In this document: positions 24,756 through 35,432 of the stretch, piece by piece
How positions within the stretch are numbered: the first letter of the stretch is position 1
How the letters are laid out: each line of letters begins with the position of its first letter
Assembly: GCA_949825025.1 (NCBI GenBank)
Contig: OX463782.1
Span: 2,119,501-2,183,500 of the forward strand
Source of the DNA: Siphlonurus alternatus
Taxonomy: Eukaryota; Arthropoda; Insecta; Ephemeroptera; Siphlonuridae
DNA length: 64,000 nucleotides
Reading direction: 5' to 3'
Made by a program: the position numbers and the translations under genes
The notes under the pieces: generated by a model
The model's input: only the letters and a program-made list of their open reading frames with translations
What the model was told of the DNA's origin: nothing
Databases searched by the model: none

Positions 24756-25146
24756 ATAGACAATAATGGTTGCATTTTTTTATTTCATAATTAGAAAATA
24801 TACATTAAATTATGCTTTTCTGAATTTTTTCAGATTTTTTGGAGTGCGGGAACTAATTTTAAAAAAAATATTTAAAATATCTGAATTCGGGTGCTACACC
24901 TGATGGGACAACCGTGACATCATCGATAGCCAATCACAGCAACCATGACATCATCAATAGCCAATCACAGCATGACAAATGACGTCACGGTTGTCCCATC
25001 AGGTGTACCACCCAAATTCAGATATTTTAAATATTTTTTTTAAAATTAGTTCCCGCACTCCAAAAAATCTGAAAAAATTCAGAAAAGCATAATTTTAGGT
25101 CTATTTTCTAATTATGAAATAAAAAAATGCAACCATTATTGTCTAT
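24756..25146. mobile_element. Large foldback element, about 390 bp
   Basis: Arms of about 165 bp, from ATAGACAATAATGGTTGCAT to its complement at 25126-25146. The inner parts include TCAGATTTTTTGGAGTGCGG, related to M6. The loop contains a duplicated block with ATAGCCAATCACAGCA, and TGACGTCA at about 24980. Confidence 0.85.
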
Positions 25147-25200
25147 TTTGGGTTATGTAAGAAGAGCACCCATGCAATCTAACCTCCACGCTTCCATAAG

Positions 25201-25280
25201 CTACGTGACAACGTCCACATAGAGGTCATAACGTTCGTGGTGTCCAGAGGTGTACTGACAAATCAGGACCTAAAAGGAAG
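25201..25280 (+). CDS. Candidate exon 5 (or of a second gene)
   Basis: 80 nt in an open plus frame, encoding LRDNVHIEVITFVVSRGVLT and NQDLKG. The acceptor is CGCTTCCATAAG; the donor is AAG/GTTACT. In my count of the first 16 codons, 11 have G/C at position 3 and only 4 at position 2, a coding pattern; the minus frame gives the reverse. Two leftover bases fit the single leading base of 25589-25739. I found no consistent junction back to 23387-23524. Confidence 0.35.
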
Positions 25281-25588
25281 GTTACTTTAAATGAAACAAT
25301 ATAATTATAAAGTTACTCTAATTTTAGCCTGCTTCCCAGTTTTATAATTATACTTTATTATTATTATTTCTGAAGCAAGTGGAGTATGCAAAAATCGAGT
25401 TCTGTGGAGGGCAATTTGTAGACGGTCGAGGTAATAATGCTGCTGGCTTACCCTGTATAAAGGGATATGGCGTCATGTTATGTATGTATGTACTTTATTA
25501 TACTAATGATGTACGGATTAAAAAATAACCCCGATCAAACAAAAACTTCAGTCGACTACAACACAGAAACGTTTTGTATACCTCACAG

Positions 25589-25739
25589 TTTTGTCACACA
25601 AAGTTGTAAGCTTGACTCACCGCAAATCTGTCAGTATAAGTTGGCTCCTGCTCATCCAGACGGCAGCTTGTTGTCGGTGCTGATTAGCATGATAAAGAGA
25701 CTCTGTGATAATGAGGACACTGCGCCGCGGTGTTTGTAG
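25589..25739 (+). CDS. Candidate terminal exon
   Basis: Strong acceptor (GTTTTGTATACCTCACAG), then one base and 49 codons ending in TAG. It includes KLDSPQICQYKLAPAHPDGS and LLSVLISMIKRLCDNEDTAP. Phase fits 25201-25280. A competing minus-strand reading also has splice-like borders, but plus is preferred because composition at 25.2 kb favours it. No family identified. Confidence 0.4.
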
Positions 25740-25857
25740 AGCGGTGGTGCCTCATGGCCTACACGGGGAAAAAGGTCATGAAATACTGTGACAGTCACAT
25801 GGGTTTTCATCGCTTTTCCAACGTCTTTTCGTGTAAATATGATCTTTTCAATTTCGA

Positions 25858-26067
25858 TTTAATGTGGATTCACATGGCAATTTTTATCATGCGACGCGAA
25901 TAATGCGCATGCTGTAACATCCATTGGTGGCCATATTTGGCGATTAAAAGAAAAAGAGCATCGTAATTAACGTGATTTCCGGCGAATTCGCTGCCGCATA
26001 GGATTTCACAGCTTTTATGTCAAAATCGCATCACATCGCCGTTGTCGCCATCTGAATCCGCCTTTAC
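25858..26067. mobile_element. M8 foldback element (GTGGATTCACATGGC arms)
   Basis: TGTGGATTCACATGGCAATT is mirrored by degenerate ATCTGAATCCGCC text. The inner part shares GCATGCTGTAACATCCATTG with the clean copy at 41208-41401. Confidence 0.7.
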
Positions 26068-26180
26068 GCCAAGTATACGGCACTCTGATTAGCTAAAACT
26101 CGGCTTGCGCCGAAGCTATACTGGAGACATAAGCCAAGTTTCAGCCAATCAGAGCGCCGTATACTTGGTGTAAGTCGAAA
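26068..26180. repeat. Foldback element, about 110 bp
   Basis: Arms GCCAAGTATACGGCACTCTG and CAGAGCGCCGTATACTTGG surround a loop with CTCGGCTTGCGCCGAAG. Single copy here. Confidence 0.8.
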
Positions 26181-26204
26181 CCGAAAAGCTCAAATTTTCA
26201 TTTT

Positions 26205-26290
26205 ATTGATAGACAGTTTGTAACGAAGAACTTGATTGGACGAACACGAGCCGAATTACTCCCGAACATATTCAACGATTAATCAAGTTG
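26205..26290. other. Possible LINE-related fragment
   Basis: GACAGTTTGTAACGA ... ACACGAGCCGAA ... CGAACAT resembles the order GACAGTTTCTAACGA ... ACGAGAGCCGAAG ... CGAACATG upstream of the LINE remnant at about 15165-15220. Similarity is by eye only. Confidence 0.25.
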
Positions 26291-26292
26291 AC

Positions 26293-26555
26293 ACTAGTTG
26301 AAAAAATACGTCTTCAACTCATCTTTTAAACGTCTGAACCTAATCTTTTTACCTCTAAAACACATCTTCCTCTTCGCTCAAAGTGAGGATGAAATGGAGA
26401 CAATATTTCTAACATTTTATGTTCAGGAAGAGGAAAAAAGACGTAATCTCGTATTTTCACCTATTATTTTCTCTAAAATGGTACAAAATAAGAGGAGAAA
26501 ATACGAGAGGAGAGTTTAATAGCGAAGAAAAGATGAAATTTATTTCAAATCGGGG
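26293..26555 (+). mobile_element. M1 MITE copy, full length
   Basis: Starts ACTAGTTGAAAAAATACG and ends TTTATTTCAAATCGGGG. Colinear with the copy at 10527. Confidence 0.85.
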
Positions 26556-26559
26556 AATA

Positions 26560-27370
26560 TGAACAACAGTGTATTTAAAGTATCATTTTAATAAATATTG
26601 TACTATATAGCATTATGAACAACCTGCAATCGAATTATTGAGCATATAGCAGCCATGACTTTATTAAAATAAAAATCTCTGATCTGGCCATGGCAAAGCC
26701 AGATGCGGGACATTTTTATTTTAATAGAGTGTACCATAGTGAAATCTTTAGAGGTTTGATGTTTTACTGTTATCTGCATCCTTTTTTAATTGTACATCAT
26801 TCCTTGACGTACACCAGCTAGGTAGCTTTAAATTGGTAAAGCAAAGAACTCATAATTGCACTTGACCTGATGGCAGACACCTCATTATAAATTTTAATGA
26901 CTATTTCTAAGATTAACACTTTATTTCTTTTAATGGTTGCAATTTCTAGGGTGGTGTATGAATAATTGCATGATGATAATTTTAATTATGGAATTAAAAA
27001 TTCATTATTTAATATGACTCGTTTTGAATAAAATGATATAATAATAGATATTACATCTCAATAATTAAAATTATAAATTCATATTTTAAAATTGCAATTA
27101 ATTTTTAATTCATTATAAATTTGTGTCAATAATTTTCCTCATTGATTAAAGTACTTTTGGTTTGATTTTTTTTTTTTTCATCCCCGGGTCAGTTTTTCCA
27201 TTTTTTAGTATGACAACTTGCGTATATTGTTTGTTTCCATCCAATAAAACATTAAATTTACTATGTTGTTGATTTTCTGTTCTTGCAATGTTTCATTCAA
27301 TTTTAATCATATCTAAATATTATACATTTTTCCTGACCTTGATGTTATTTTTCTCCGTGTAATCTCTTCT
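26560..27370. other. AT-rich interval, nothing supported
   Basis: Contains a weak M2 arm trace at about 26850-26895. Otherwise featureless AT-rich sequence. Confidence 0.4.
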
Positions 27371-27375
27371 GTGGC

Positions 27376-27424
27376 AGCCAGCAGGGGTTGCTAGAGGGTT
27401 TTGTTTAGCAGCCCCTGCTGGCAC
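27376..27424. repeat. GC-rich hairpin with CCAGCAGGGG arms
   Basis: GCCAGCAGGGGTTGCTA pairs with TAGCAGCCCCTGCTGGC across a 14-base loop (17-bp stem). The arm resembles a CTCF core in opposite orientations, and the fold is also pre-miRNA-like in size. Confidence 0.6.
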
Positions 27425-27796
27425 TTGTTGCGGGGCGTCAATAATCAGACCATGAATATTACAAACCTCACCGCCGTGTGGTGGAGTTTGTCACGTGCGA
27501 CATAGCAGACTAATGGTAATTTAGTGTCGACTGTTTGACTGTGCATTTATTATGTATTTGTTTGTTGTGATATGTTTGATTAACGTACATTATTTGGTGT
27601 TTTTACACCGGGTGTGGGAGAAAAAATTGTGGGAGAATTAAAATTTTGTTTTGGAGGAACTCAAACACAAATCTTGAAATTGAGCTATAGTACCTTATCA
27701 TGTGAGACAAAATATATAATATAAATGCAAATAATTAACACACAAGTATAAAAGATTTTATACTTATTTATAAAATATAAATTATTTTTATTTTTA

Positions 27797-27860
27797 GTCG
27801 GAAAGATTTTGCACGATTATGACGTCAGAACATATTTTCCCTCTATTTTGAGTATGTGGT
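27797..27860. mobile_element. M5 half copy
   Basis: TTTTGCACGATTATGACGTC followed by TTTTCCCTCTATTTTGAG matches one arm of M5, as does 32345-32410. Confidence 0.55.
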
Positions 27861-28124
27861 TAAAAAAAAATCTGTAAGTTGGATGAATAATTATAGGTGT
27901 TTATCTTTTTCTATACGATTATTTGGAATGATTTTATTTCATATTGTGATAATATTCTTTTTTTGTCATGTGTTTGTTTTGCTATAACTTCAGTTATAAT
28001 TTTAATAAAGTAATATGATTGGTTGAAAGTGACTTTAACTAAAACATAAATATTTCATGAAGAATTTTAAGGGTAATTTACAAAGCATGGCAGTCTTAGC
28101 AGCCCATCTAGTTTGCTTAGTTGC

Positions 28125-28176
28125 GACTGAGGGAACCGTGGAAATCATAGTTATAATAGTCGGTAATGGATCAAGA
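28125..28176 (-). mobile_element. SINE central-domain fragment
   Basis: GACTGAGGGAACCGTGGAAA followed by GTCGGTAATGGAT, the complement of the conserved SINE segment. It lies directly against the GC-rich island. Confidence 0.5.
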
Positions 28177-28199
28177 TTATTATATAATAACCCTTAGTT

Positions 28200-30180
28200 A
28201 AGCGGCACTTTTGGCGCGTAGGGATCCTCGTAAGAAACGCCCGCGAGATTTTCTTTTCGCGTGGCAGAGGTGTTCCCGTCCGGAATCGACCCGGGAGACG
28301 GGGGCGCGGGGTGGGGGGCCTCCCGAGGTTTCCGGAACCGCCTCCCTAAAATCGAGTTTCCGTTCGGGAGGGGCGCCGGAGGGCGAGAGAGGGCGGAAAT
28401 CTCGAGCCGGGGACCAGATTTCGGGGAAGTTGCGGGCCTCCGGGGGCCCTCCCCGGCGTCCGTCCTCGGCGCCGCGGGAGGGGCGGACCGGTCCTCTCGG
28501 AGGTTCATGAAGCCCTTTTTCCACTTTCGCCCCTCCTCCGACGGGGCGGGGGCGAGACCGCCCCCGACCCCGCGGGACGGTGCGGCGTCTGTCGGACCTC
28601 GCGGTTCTCGTGGCACGCGACCGGCGGCCCGCCGACGCGCCTCGAGACGAAGCGACCGATCCGTCGCGTCTCTCGCGCGTCTCGCCGCGAACGCGCGTCC
28701 CGTCGGGGGGTCGCTCGGGGCGGGGGAACCGCGGAAACTTTATCATCGGGGTCGCCCCCGACGTTTGTTAACTCATCCGGGCACGAGAGTAGGTTAGGTC
28801 CGACATCGGTCGATTGACACGGCCGATCGAGCGGACCACAAATGAGCAGAGAGCTTTTTTCGAAAACGGGCCTGCTTTTTGTCAACGGGGACGTCAAAGT
28901 CGGGCCCACCTCTCTTTGAGCAACTTCGGGTGCCATTTCGCGATTTGAAATCCTGCCTCCGTTCGAGGGGCGTGTTCGCGAGAATGACGTCGCGACACCT
29001 TCCCATCGCGATTTGCATACTTTTCGTACTTACTCGATTGAAACGCTCCGTTTCCTGAGCCGACCGGGCGGTCGACGGGAAAAAAGTTAGGTCGTGGCAT
29101 TCAGACGCGCCCACATACGGACGGATCTACACGACGTTGACAGCCATGACAGGGCGTAATGCCGCGTCGTCGCTAGGTCTACGTCTCACTCGCTTTATCC
29201 GAGAGGCGGAAACGGGACTCTCGATAGAGACTTCCTGGGGGAGTCTCGTGCCGGTCCGACACAAGGGGTGCACTATTTATTATACATTCTGGCAGGTTCC
29301 GTGGCGTACGAGAAAAGGCCGCCAGGTGGCAGCACGGCTCGGAAAATCACCAGATATAGTGGCGATCGCCGTTGAAATACTTCTACACTAAGTTCACAGA
29401 TGGCGCGCAAATCCATCTATATGACACGTGCAAATTTTGGCCACCACTGTGTCATCGCGACTCTCCTTCTCAAAAAGAAAAGAAAAAAAAAGAAAAAAAA
29501 AAAAGGCCGGCGACCACCCCGCACCCCTAGTCCTTATTATTAAACATCACTTTCGGGACCCCAAAATTAACCAGCGTTTTCCTATGCTGGGACGCACTTC
29601 CTTTGGGCGAGCGTCTGGGTTCGTCGGAACCCGACGAAACTTTTCCTGGGGGTTCCCGGGGGTGGCCGCCGTAACCGGGAAAATAATAAAAAATCCACGT
29701 CCGGGGGGGGACTGGGGGTGAATTTTTTTATCTAGATTTTTGGGGTTTTTCGGCCTCCGAGCTCTTCCGGTGCCCTGCGCTGGCCTTGGCCGGTGGAGGT
29801 CTTTGCCCGGTGAACTTTTGTTGCTGCCGAGTCGTGTTCGGTTCCGGACACCGGACACCCTTTCGGCAGCGCACGCCGCCCGTGAGGTTACGTTTGGAAA
29901 TTTGGGCTCTTCGGTGTCGTGTGGTCTGTGTTTCGAATCACCGTGTGTTCGAGTGTTGGTGCGTGGTGTGTTGTCGTGGCCGTGTAGTGAGGACGTCATG
30001 CTATTGCGACGTATTACGTGTCACTTTGATGTGTTATGGCCCTCTATCATGCACTTTGAATCACAAATGTGGACATTGTGGACACGGGGTGACCTTGTGC
30101 CGCGTGACTCCACGGCTAGGGGATCTCCTCCCTGAGTTCATCTTTTCGTTGGTTTCGATTTGTGTTTTCTGATACGTAGA
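28200..30180. other. GC- and CpG-rich island, origin uncertain
   Basis: About 2 kb of strongly GC-rich, CpG-dense sequence with abrupt edges in AT-rich DNA. Several frames on both strands are open together (for example 28194-28797), which reflects GC content and not a gene. Dense C/G runs and CGCCCC-type text resemble a ribosomal DNA transcribed or intergenic spacer, but I find no 18S, 5.8S or 28S segment. A CpG-island promoter for the exon at 30584 is the main alternative. A short A-rich run lies at about 29476-29505. Confidence 0.5.
29318..29408. promoter_or_regulatory. Two CTCF-like motifs
   Basis: GCCGCCAGGTGGCAGCA at 29318-29334 is close to the general CTCF core, and CAGATGGCGCGC at 29397-29408 resembles the fly CTCF core (AGATGGCGC). 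Matches are by eye; no score was computed. Confidence 0.35.
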
Positions 30181-30583
30181 CATGTAACGCACAACGTACT
30201 AGTGCTACTTTTTCCATTTTTTATACATACAGTGTTTCCTGCCATTGGAAAGTTTATGGTTACCAACTTCAACAGCTTCTTTGTCGTTCAAGTTTGAATG
30301 TTGGTGGAAAAATGCAAGTCTACTATTGGTAGAAAGAGTTCTGCTAACTGGGATTGGCTGAAGCATTTGCATATCGTCAATGCTTTGAAATTATTATACT
30401 TTATTAACTTTCTTTGTGTGACTGCTGCCATCCCATTGGCTGCTTCTGTTTAGAGGCAACATTGCAAAAGGGGATCTGACTGCTCAGTGCAGTGGTGTGA
30501 AATTCGCGCGAAGATTGGTCCGCGAAAATGCGCATGCGAATATCCGCGCAAGTGCGCGCATATGTGCGTAAGATAGTTTCAAG

Positions 30584-30706
30584 ATGGTGGCTGCCCGCAA
30601 ATGGAATCACGTGAGCACAGATATTGTAGACATTCAGAAGTTCGATATTTTTCCCATAGATGGAGATGCCATATATGGTAGCACATTCCAAGCAAACTAC
30701 TTTCAG
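30584..30706 (+). CDS. Candidate first coding exon of an unidentified gene
   Basis: The ATG in AAGATGGTGGCTGCC, a typical metazoan start context, opens a 41-codon frame. It includes WNHVSTDIVDIQKFDIFPID and GDAIYGSTFQANYFQ, and ends at CAG/GTGTGA in phase 0. It lies 400 bp downstream of the GC-rich island, which could be its promoter. Without splicing the frame stops one codon later. TACTTTCAG recurs at 30827 and 30859 just downstream. No family recognised. Confidence 0.4.
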
Positions 30707-31024
30707 GTGTGACTTAATTAATATAACTTTATATAAAATTGATTATTTTCGTAAATAATGCTCGGATCATCTCCCAATTAGGTCTAGGGGGGGTTATCAA
30801 ATTAAGGTGCAATTAATGCGGGTTGCATACTTTCAGGGGCATGAAGTTTGTGGTTGCCTACTTTCAGGGGCAATTTGCGTTCGGTACATCATAGCATTAC
30901 GAGGTTTAATTACAACTGGCCACCTCTTTGTGTTGAAGATGTGCAGTGTCCGGAGTAAGCCCATTGCCTTGCTCGCTCGAACACGACCGGACGCTAAGAA
31001 AATAATTAACTCGAATCTCCCCAA

Positions 31025-31165
31025 ACTCCTTAAATAAAATAAAATAAAATAAAATAAATAATAATAAAATAGTAGGGGCCTAACAACTGCGTCTGACTCC
31101 TTAAAAAATTATTAAATAAAATAAAATAAATAATAATAAAATAGTAGGGGTCTAACAACTGCGTC
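31025..31165. repeat. Direct repeat, two units of about 72 bp
   Basis: CTCCTTAAATAAAATAAAAT to CTAACAACTGCGTCTGA appears twice in tandem with an AATAATAATAAAATAGTAGG core. Confidence 0.85.
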
Positions 31166-31239
31166 TGAGTCGTTATCTGAGTCTGTTCATCTTCGCTAAT
31201 TTAGAACACTATAATATCTGTCATCATATGGCTGAGAGA

Positions 31240-31420
31240 TTTTTGGAAGTGCATCACTGCACTGGGTGGAAAGCAAGACGAATTTATCCCAGGGAGGGAG
31301 CGGCGTATTTTTATACTTGAAATGGTCACCCATCCAAGTATTAACCACGCTTGACGTAGCCTGACTTCAGTGATCTAACGAGAACCGGTCAATGCATAAC
31401 GCCACGCTCCACCTCTACTC
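31240..31420 (-). mobile_element. 5S-rRNA-derived SINE, 3'-truncated
   Basis: Read on minus, a 5S-like head (ACCGGTTCTCGTTAGATCAC, then TACTTGGATGGGTGACC) is followed by the body GCTCCCTCCCTGGG and CTTTCCACCCAGTGCA. It retains the Pol III internal-promoter region of 5S in mutated form. The central domain and tail are missing. Confidence 0.8.
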
Positions 31421-31423
31421 TAA

Positions 31424-31680
31424 ATTACTCTGAATTTTTTTTTAGATTTTTACGAGTCCTGCAACTATTTCTAAATAATTATTGAACGTTCTGTAATTTA
31501 AGTTGGCACCCCTGAATCGTTAATAAAAAGGATAGGACAGAGACGCCTGTTGACGCCTCCAGAGGGCGTGGCAGCACATTTAATAATTATTTAAAAATAG
31601 TTCTGGGTTTCAAAAAAATCTGGAAAAAATCAGAGTAGCATAATTTGGTACCTTCAATTCATTTCTGTAATAAAAAATTT
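31424..31680. mobile_element. M6 foldback copy
   Basis: Left arm TTACTCTGAATTTTTTTTTA, right arm AAAATCAGAGTAGCATAATT. The loop contains AATAAAAAGGATAGGAC as in other copies. Confidence 0.7.
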
Positions 31681-31689
31681 TCATGTAGG

Positions 31690-32340
31690 TGTCCATTTTG
31701 CATTAAAATACCGTTATGATATCACGTACTGAATACTTATATAGATGGCAACATATGATTGACAAAATTAATTAAAAGACTTGAAACCAAACGAGCGTAG
31801 GCGAGTTTACACCCCACCCCTAGTTTATTTTTAAACAATATCAAATTGATCGAGATATTGTTCCATAATTGCAATCAATTAATAAAAACATCAAATACAA
31901 CACATTTTTAATAATTACAAGATTATTATTTAATACACAAAATAAATTACAATACGTATGTTTCTATCTTCAATATTCTATTAAAAGTAATATCTCCCAA
32001 AGTTCAGTCACTATCATATTATATAATACAGTACACGTATATGCATGGTGTCTAAAATAAATTGATTATATTTTTTACTGCGGCAGCTACCAATGCGGTG
32101 ATTTATTATTCAGATTTACGATATTATTGATAAACGATACACTGGCGGGCAGTAAAAACGCGCGATAAATCACGCGAGGGAAGATGGATGCGAGGCAAAT
32201 AACGAGAGAGTACATCGATCAACAATGAAATGAACTACCGTGCTGGTATGTGGTATTTAAAGTGCTAGTTTTAGAAACAAAACTTGTTTACAACATATCC
32301 AAGACTACACAATAATGTATAATAATATAGGGGGAGGAGT
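31690..32340. other. AT-rich interval, nothing supported
   Basis: Only short AT-rich frames. A small GC-richer patch at 32145-32235 has no splice-supported reading. Confidence 0.4.
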
Positions 32341-32344
32341 GGGA

Positions 32345-32480
32345 GTTAAAAACTTTGCACGACTATGACGTCACAGTGTTTTTCCCTTCTATTTTGAGGA
32401 TATTAGAGGATTAAAAAAAAAACTGGAAAAAATTGACAAATATAACTCGAAGTTCTTTATTCAAATATACAAATTAAAAA
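32345..32480. mobile_element. M5 half copy with downstream flank
   Basis: TTTGCACGACTATGACGTCA then CTATTTTGAGGATATTAGAG, followed by AACTGGAAAAAATTGACAAA and ATAACTCGAAGTTCTTTATT. The flank matches that beside the giant foldback element at 37571-40867. Confidence 0.6.
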
Positions 32481-32826
32481 ATCTTGCAAGTTGTCCAATT
32501 GTCAGCATTGAAATATTACATTGTACAAACAATAGCGAAAAATTTATCTTGCGGTTAAGAAGTGATAACACTTCATATCAAGAAAATACAGTACAAAGAA
32601 AAGCATGATTTATGAGTATACACATTGCTAGTTTGATTTATGATAAACAAACATATTTTGCATGCAGAATCTGTTTATGCAAAAACAATTGAGCGTTAGT
32701 TGGCTTTAAACACCCAAAAGTTTGATTCGTGTATAGAATATCACTGCATGTAATAAAACTGGCTGCCATTTGCTATAACGTGAGTCTAGTGATAACCTTA
32801 AAATCTACTTTGTACCCTGAATGGAG

Positions 32827-33113
32827 TTCTTCGTGGGCTGTAGGTCAATTCATTAGTGTCTGAAAAGGCTTTTGATTTGACCCAGGTGTCTGTTGCTCAT
32901 CCAGCTAAGTTTGGAGTCATTACAGGGGCACCAATCACGGTGTTGTGACAAAGCCTTCGAATATATGTATATATACATATATTCGAAGGCTTTGTCACAA
33001 CACCGTGATTGGTGCGCCTGTAATGACTCCAAACTTAGCTGGATGAGCAACAGACACCTGGGTCAAATCAAAAGCCTTTTCAGACACTAATGAATTGACC
33101 TACAGCCCACGAA

Positions 33114-33116
<3 letters not shown>
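32827..33116. repeat. Near-perfect 290-bp palindrome
   Basis: Two 145-bp arms are mirror complements about 32971.5 with one mismatch seen (AGGGGCACC against AGGCGCACC). The centre is ATATATGTATATATACATAT. The right end abuts a (TA)n run to 33152. Identical mirrored open frames on both strands are a consequence of the palindrome. Either a very recent inverted duplication or a sequencing/assembly foldback. Confidence 0.95.
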
Positions 33117-33156
<40 letters not shown>

Positions 33157-33501
33157 GTTGACTGATTTGGTAAAAAAAACCAAAGTACCAACAGATGGCA
33201 TTGGAAATCCCTTCTTTTATTACCAACTACAAGTTCATTTTATCAGTGTCAAGGCCCCGATTTAACAAATTTATAGATTCAATAGCCCATATATACCTCT
33301 CTTTGCAACAGTATTACGTAATATGTTTGTTAATTATTAACTGCGTAAATTCTTATTATTAAATTTAGTAAATTCAACGGGTGAATGAATTGCTCATATT
33401 ATATGAGCAAACTTTTTCATTATCCTCATGGGCTGTTTTTTATTTTGACTTTGAATTGTATTGTAATATATGTATAGATAGGATTATGCTCATACTTTTA
33501 G

Positions 33502-33732
33502 AATAGCTCAGGTAAAATCCACCAGATGTCAATACCTGTCAATTCTACGCCAGGCCACGTAGGCATCCGTCTCTTCACTCCAGCACTGCAGGTTGCCTAC
33601 CTCCCCGGCGGTTCGTCTTCACTGAATCTCTGCAACCTTTTCAGCAGCTACGTGTGGCGGGTTGCAGCGATCCAGGCGTCTGCAGATAAAAATCTGTCTA
33701 TTGTTTTAAACCAATCACATGTTCTTCCATAA
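33502..33732 (+). CDS. Candidate terminal exon of an unidentified gene
   Basis: Acceptor GCTCATACTTTTAG, then 76 codons to TAA in phase 0, including GHVGIRLFTPALQVAYLPGG and LCNLFSSYVWRVAAIQASAD. GC is higher than the surroundings, with position 3 above position 1 above position 2. It would join in frame to 30584-30706, though other exons may lie between. A minus-strand reading with its own acceptor also exists. Family unknown. Confidence 0.35.
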   Translation, partial: NSSGKIHQMSIPVNSTPGHVGIRLFTPALQVAYLPGGSSSLNLCNLFSSYVWRVAAIQASADKNLSIVLNQSHVLP

Positions 33733-33950
33733 CTCATTCAAGCGTTATCTAATCATCTGCTGGACAACACAATAGAATAAATAATAAGCAATATGTTTAG
33801 TTTTATTTTATTTTTCCTTAGCTAATACAAACAATACCTAATACAAGACAGCGAAAAGGTCAAAAGGTATCTAATCGACTTGTAGAGATAATATGATGCA
33901 TTTTTCAGACGAGTGTTTTAATTTATAGCTTTATGATCCTTATCAATATA

Positions 33951-34220
33951 CCCTACTTGAAAATTTACTTCTTCAACTCATCCTTTACACGTCTAAACCT
34001 AATCTTATAACGTTCTTTTACCACAAAAGTGCAACTTATTTTTTCCTCTCTCTTTAAGTGAGGATGAAATGAAGACAACATTTCTAACATTTTATGGTTG
34101 GTAGGTGGAAAGAAGACGTAATTTTGTATTTTACCGTATTTTTTTCTTCTATAAAAATGGTGCAAAATAGGAGAGAATTAAACGAGGAGAGAGCTTATAA
34201 TAGCGAATAAAAGATGAAAT
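33951..34220 (+). mobile_element. M1 MITE copy, 3' end lost
   Basis: Starts CCCTACTTGAAAATTTACTT and matches the family to AGATGAAATTTCTT, where the 3' terminal repeat breaks off. Confidence 0.8.
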
Positions 34221-34711
34221 TTCTTAATCATTTAATTCATCTAAATAAGCAACAAACAAACTTTTTTAGTGTTTTAGTTACATGCGTCAAAAAATTAAGG
34301 TTTACGATATTGGAAGGAATTTATTACCACTGCATATGAAACACCTTGCGTGGAGCTTGAATGATATACCATCTGCTAAAGGTGCAAAAAGATATATTGT
34401 TATTTTGGTTTAGAGGTAAGAAAATCACGCTCTCTATCTATCTTAGAATAATTAAAGTTCACCATGCCTATAGGCTGCATGACAATACCCATAAACTAAG
34501 GAGAGTAAAATTCGTGTTGGCTCGATTGAGGTTAATTACATTGGAATATATATAACTACTAATCGTATCGTTCAAATTGCAATTTAGATGCAGGTATGGA
34601 CATTATTTAACAGAATTGCAATTAAGATCCCTTGGGGATTCTGCTGCATCTTTCTTCCTGAAACTTTTTAGTAAGATTTATATAAAATTTGATACTCTTA
34701 AAGCTGAGATA

Positions 34712-34922
34712 TTAAGGTGAATTCACAATACTGAAAATTATAATCGCAAGCCACGATGTGACGCACTTTTCTGTCATGAAATCTAATTCCTGAATTCAAG
34801 TAAATTTGTCGCACTGTGACTCATACTTGTTGTGACATCGCTGTGACAACAAACATGGCCGTCATAGCATTCCACAGCAAGTGCGCAATTTTCACATCAT
34901 ATTGCGTGAAAAACGGTAAGCA
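34712..34922. mobile_element. M8-related foldback
   Basis: Contains AAGGTGAATTCACA, AACATGGCCGTCATAGCATT and CAGCAAGTGCGCAATTTTCA, shared with 41595-41818. Arms are partly decayed. Confidence 0.5.
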
Positions 34923-35218
34923 AATACATAAAAATCAAATCGTGTAACAACAGCTTTACTTTGCAAAGTTTCGTTTTCAAATCTCCTCAAGACGTTACTT
35001 TTTACCTGACAAGAGACTTTTTTTGGTTAAATAGTAACAACGAAATTTGTCTCTCGTTCTATCATTATTCACCTTTCATAGTAAAATAAAATGTTTTTGC
35101 GATAGCATAATTATTAATTTAAAAACTGTAGTAATGAAAACCGAAGTATGTATGGAATTACAACATATAGGGAGTTTTAGCTAAGGGAATCTACAGAGCA
35201 GTATATTAATTATATATC

Positions 35219-35432
35219 GTCTCTCGTCCCGAATTATGAGCTTACTACGATTTCGTTGCAATGTCGAGTCATATTCTATTTCAGTGCGCGCAATTATTAT
35301 CAGCTGCATGTAAATCAGTATAAATAACGCTCATTATTATGCTAACTTGAAATAGAAGATAGCTCATTATTGCAACGAGATCTTGATAGGCAGATATAGA
35401 TCATTATTTCTGATGAGCGATCATATATTCTG
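35219..35432. mobile_element. M2 foldback copy
   Basis: Left CGTCCCGAATTATGAGC with CGATTTCGTTGCAATG, right GCTCATTATTGCAACGAGAT. The palindrome is diverged and asymmetric. Confidence 0.65.

Noticed and set aside
25185..25750. Minus-strand two-exon reading with good acceptor and GTGAGT donor
   Set aside because: Phases also agree, but codon-position GC at 25.2 kb has the wrong order on minus and the right one on plus, so I kept the plus reading.
28194..28936. Several overlapping long open frames of 140-180 codons on both strands
   Set aside because: High GC content leaves most frames stop-poor; amino-acid content is arginine/proline/glycine-rich filler, and no domain is seen.
32853..33090. 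Two almost identical 65-codon frames on opposite strands
   Set aside because: Mirror images created by the palindrome 32827-33116.
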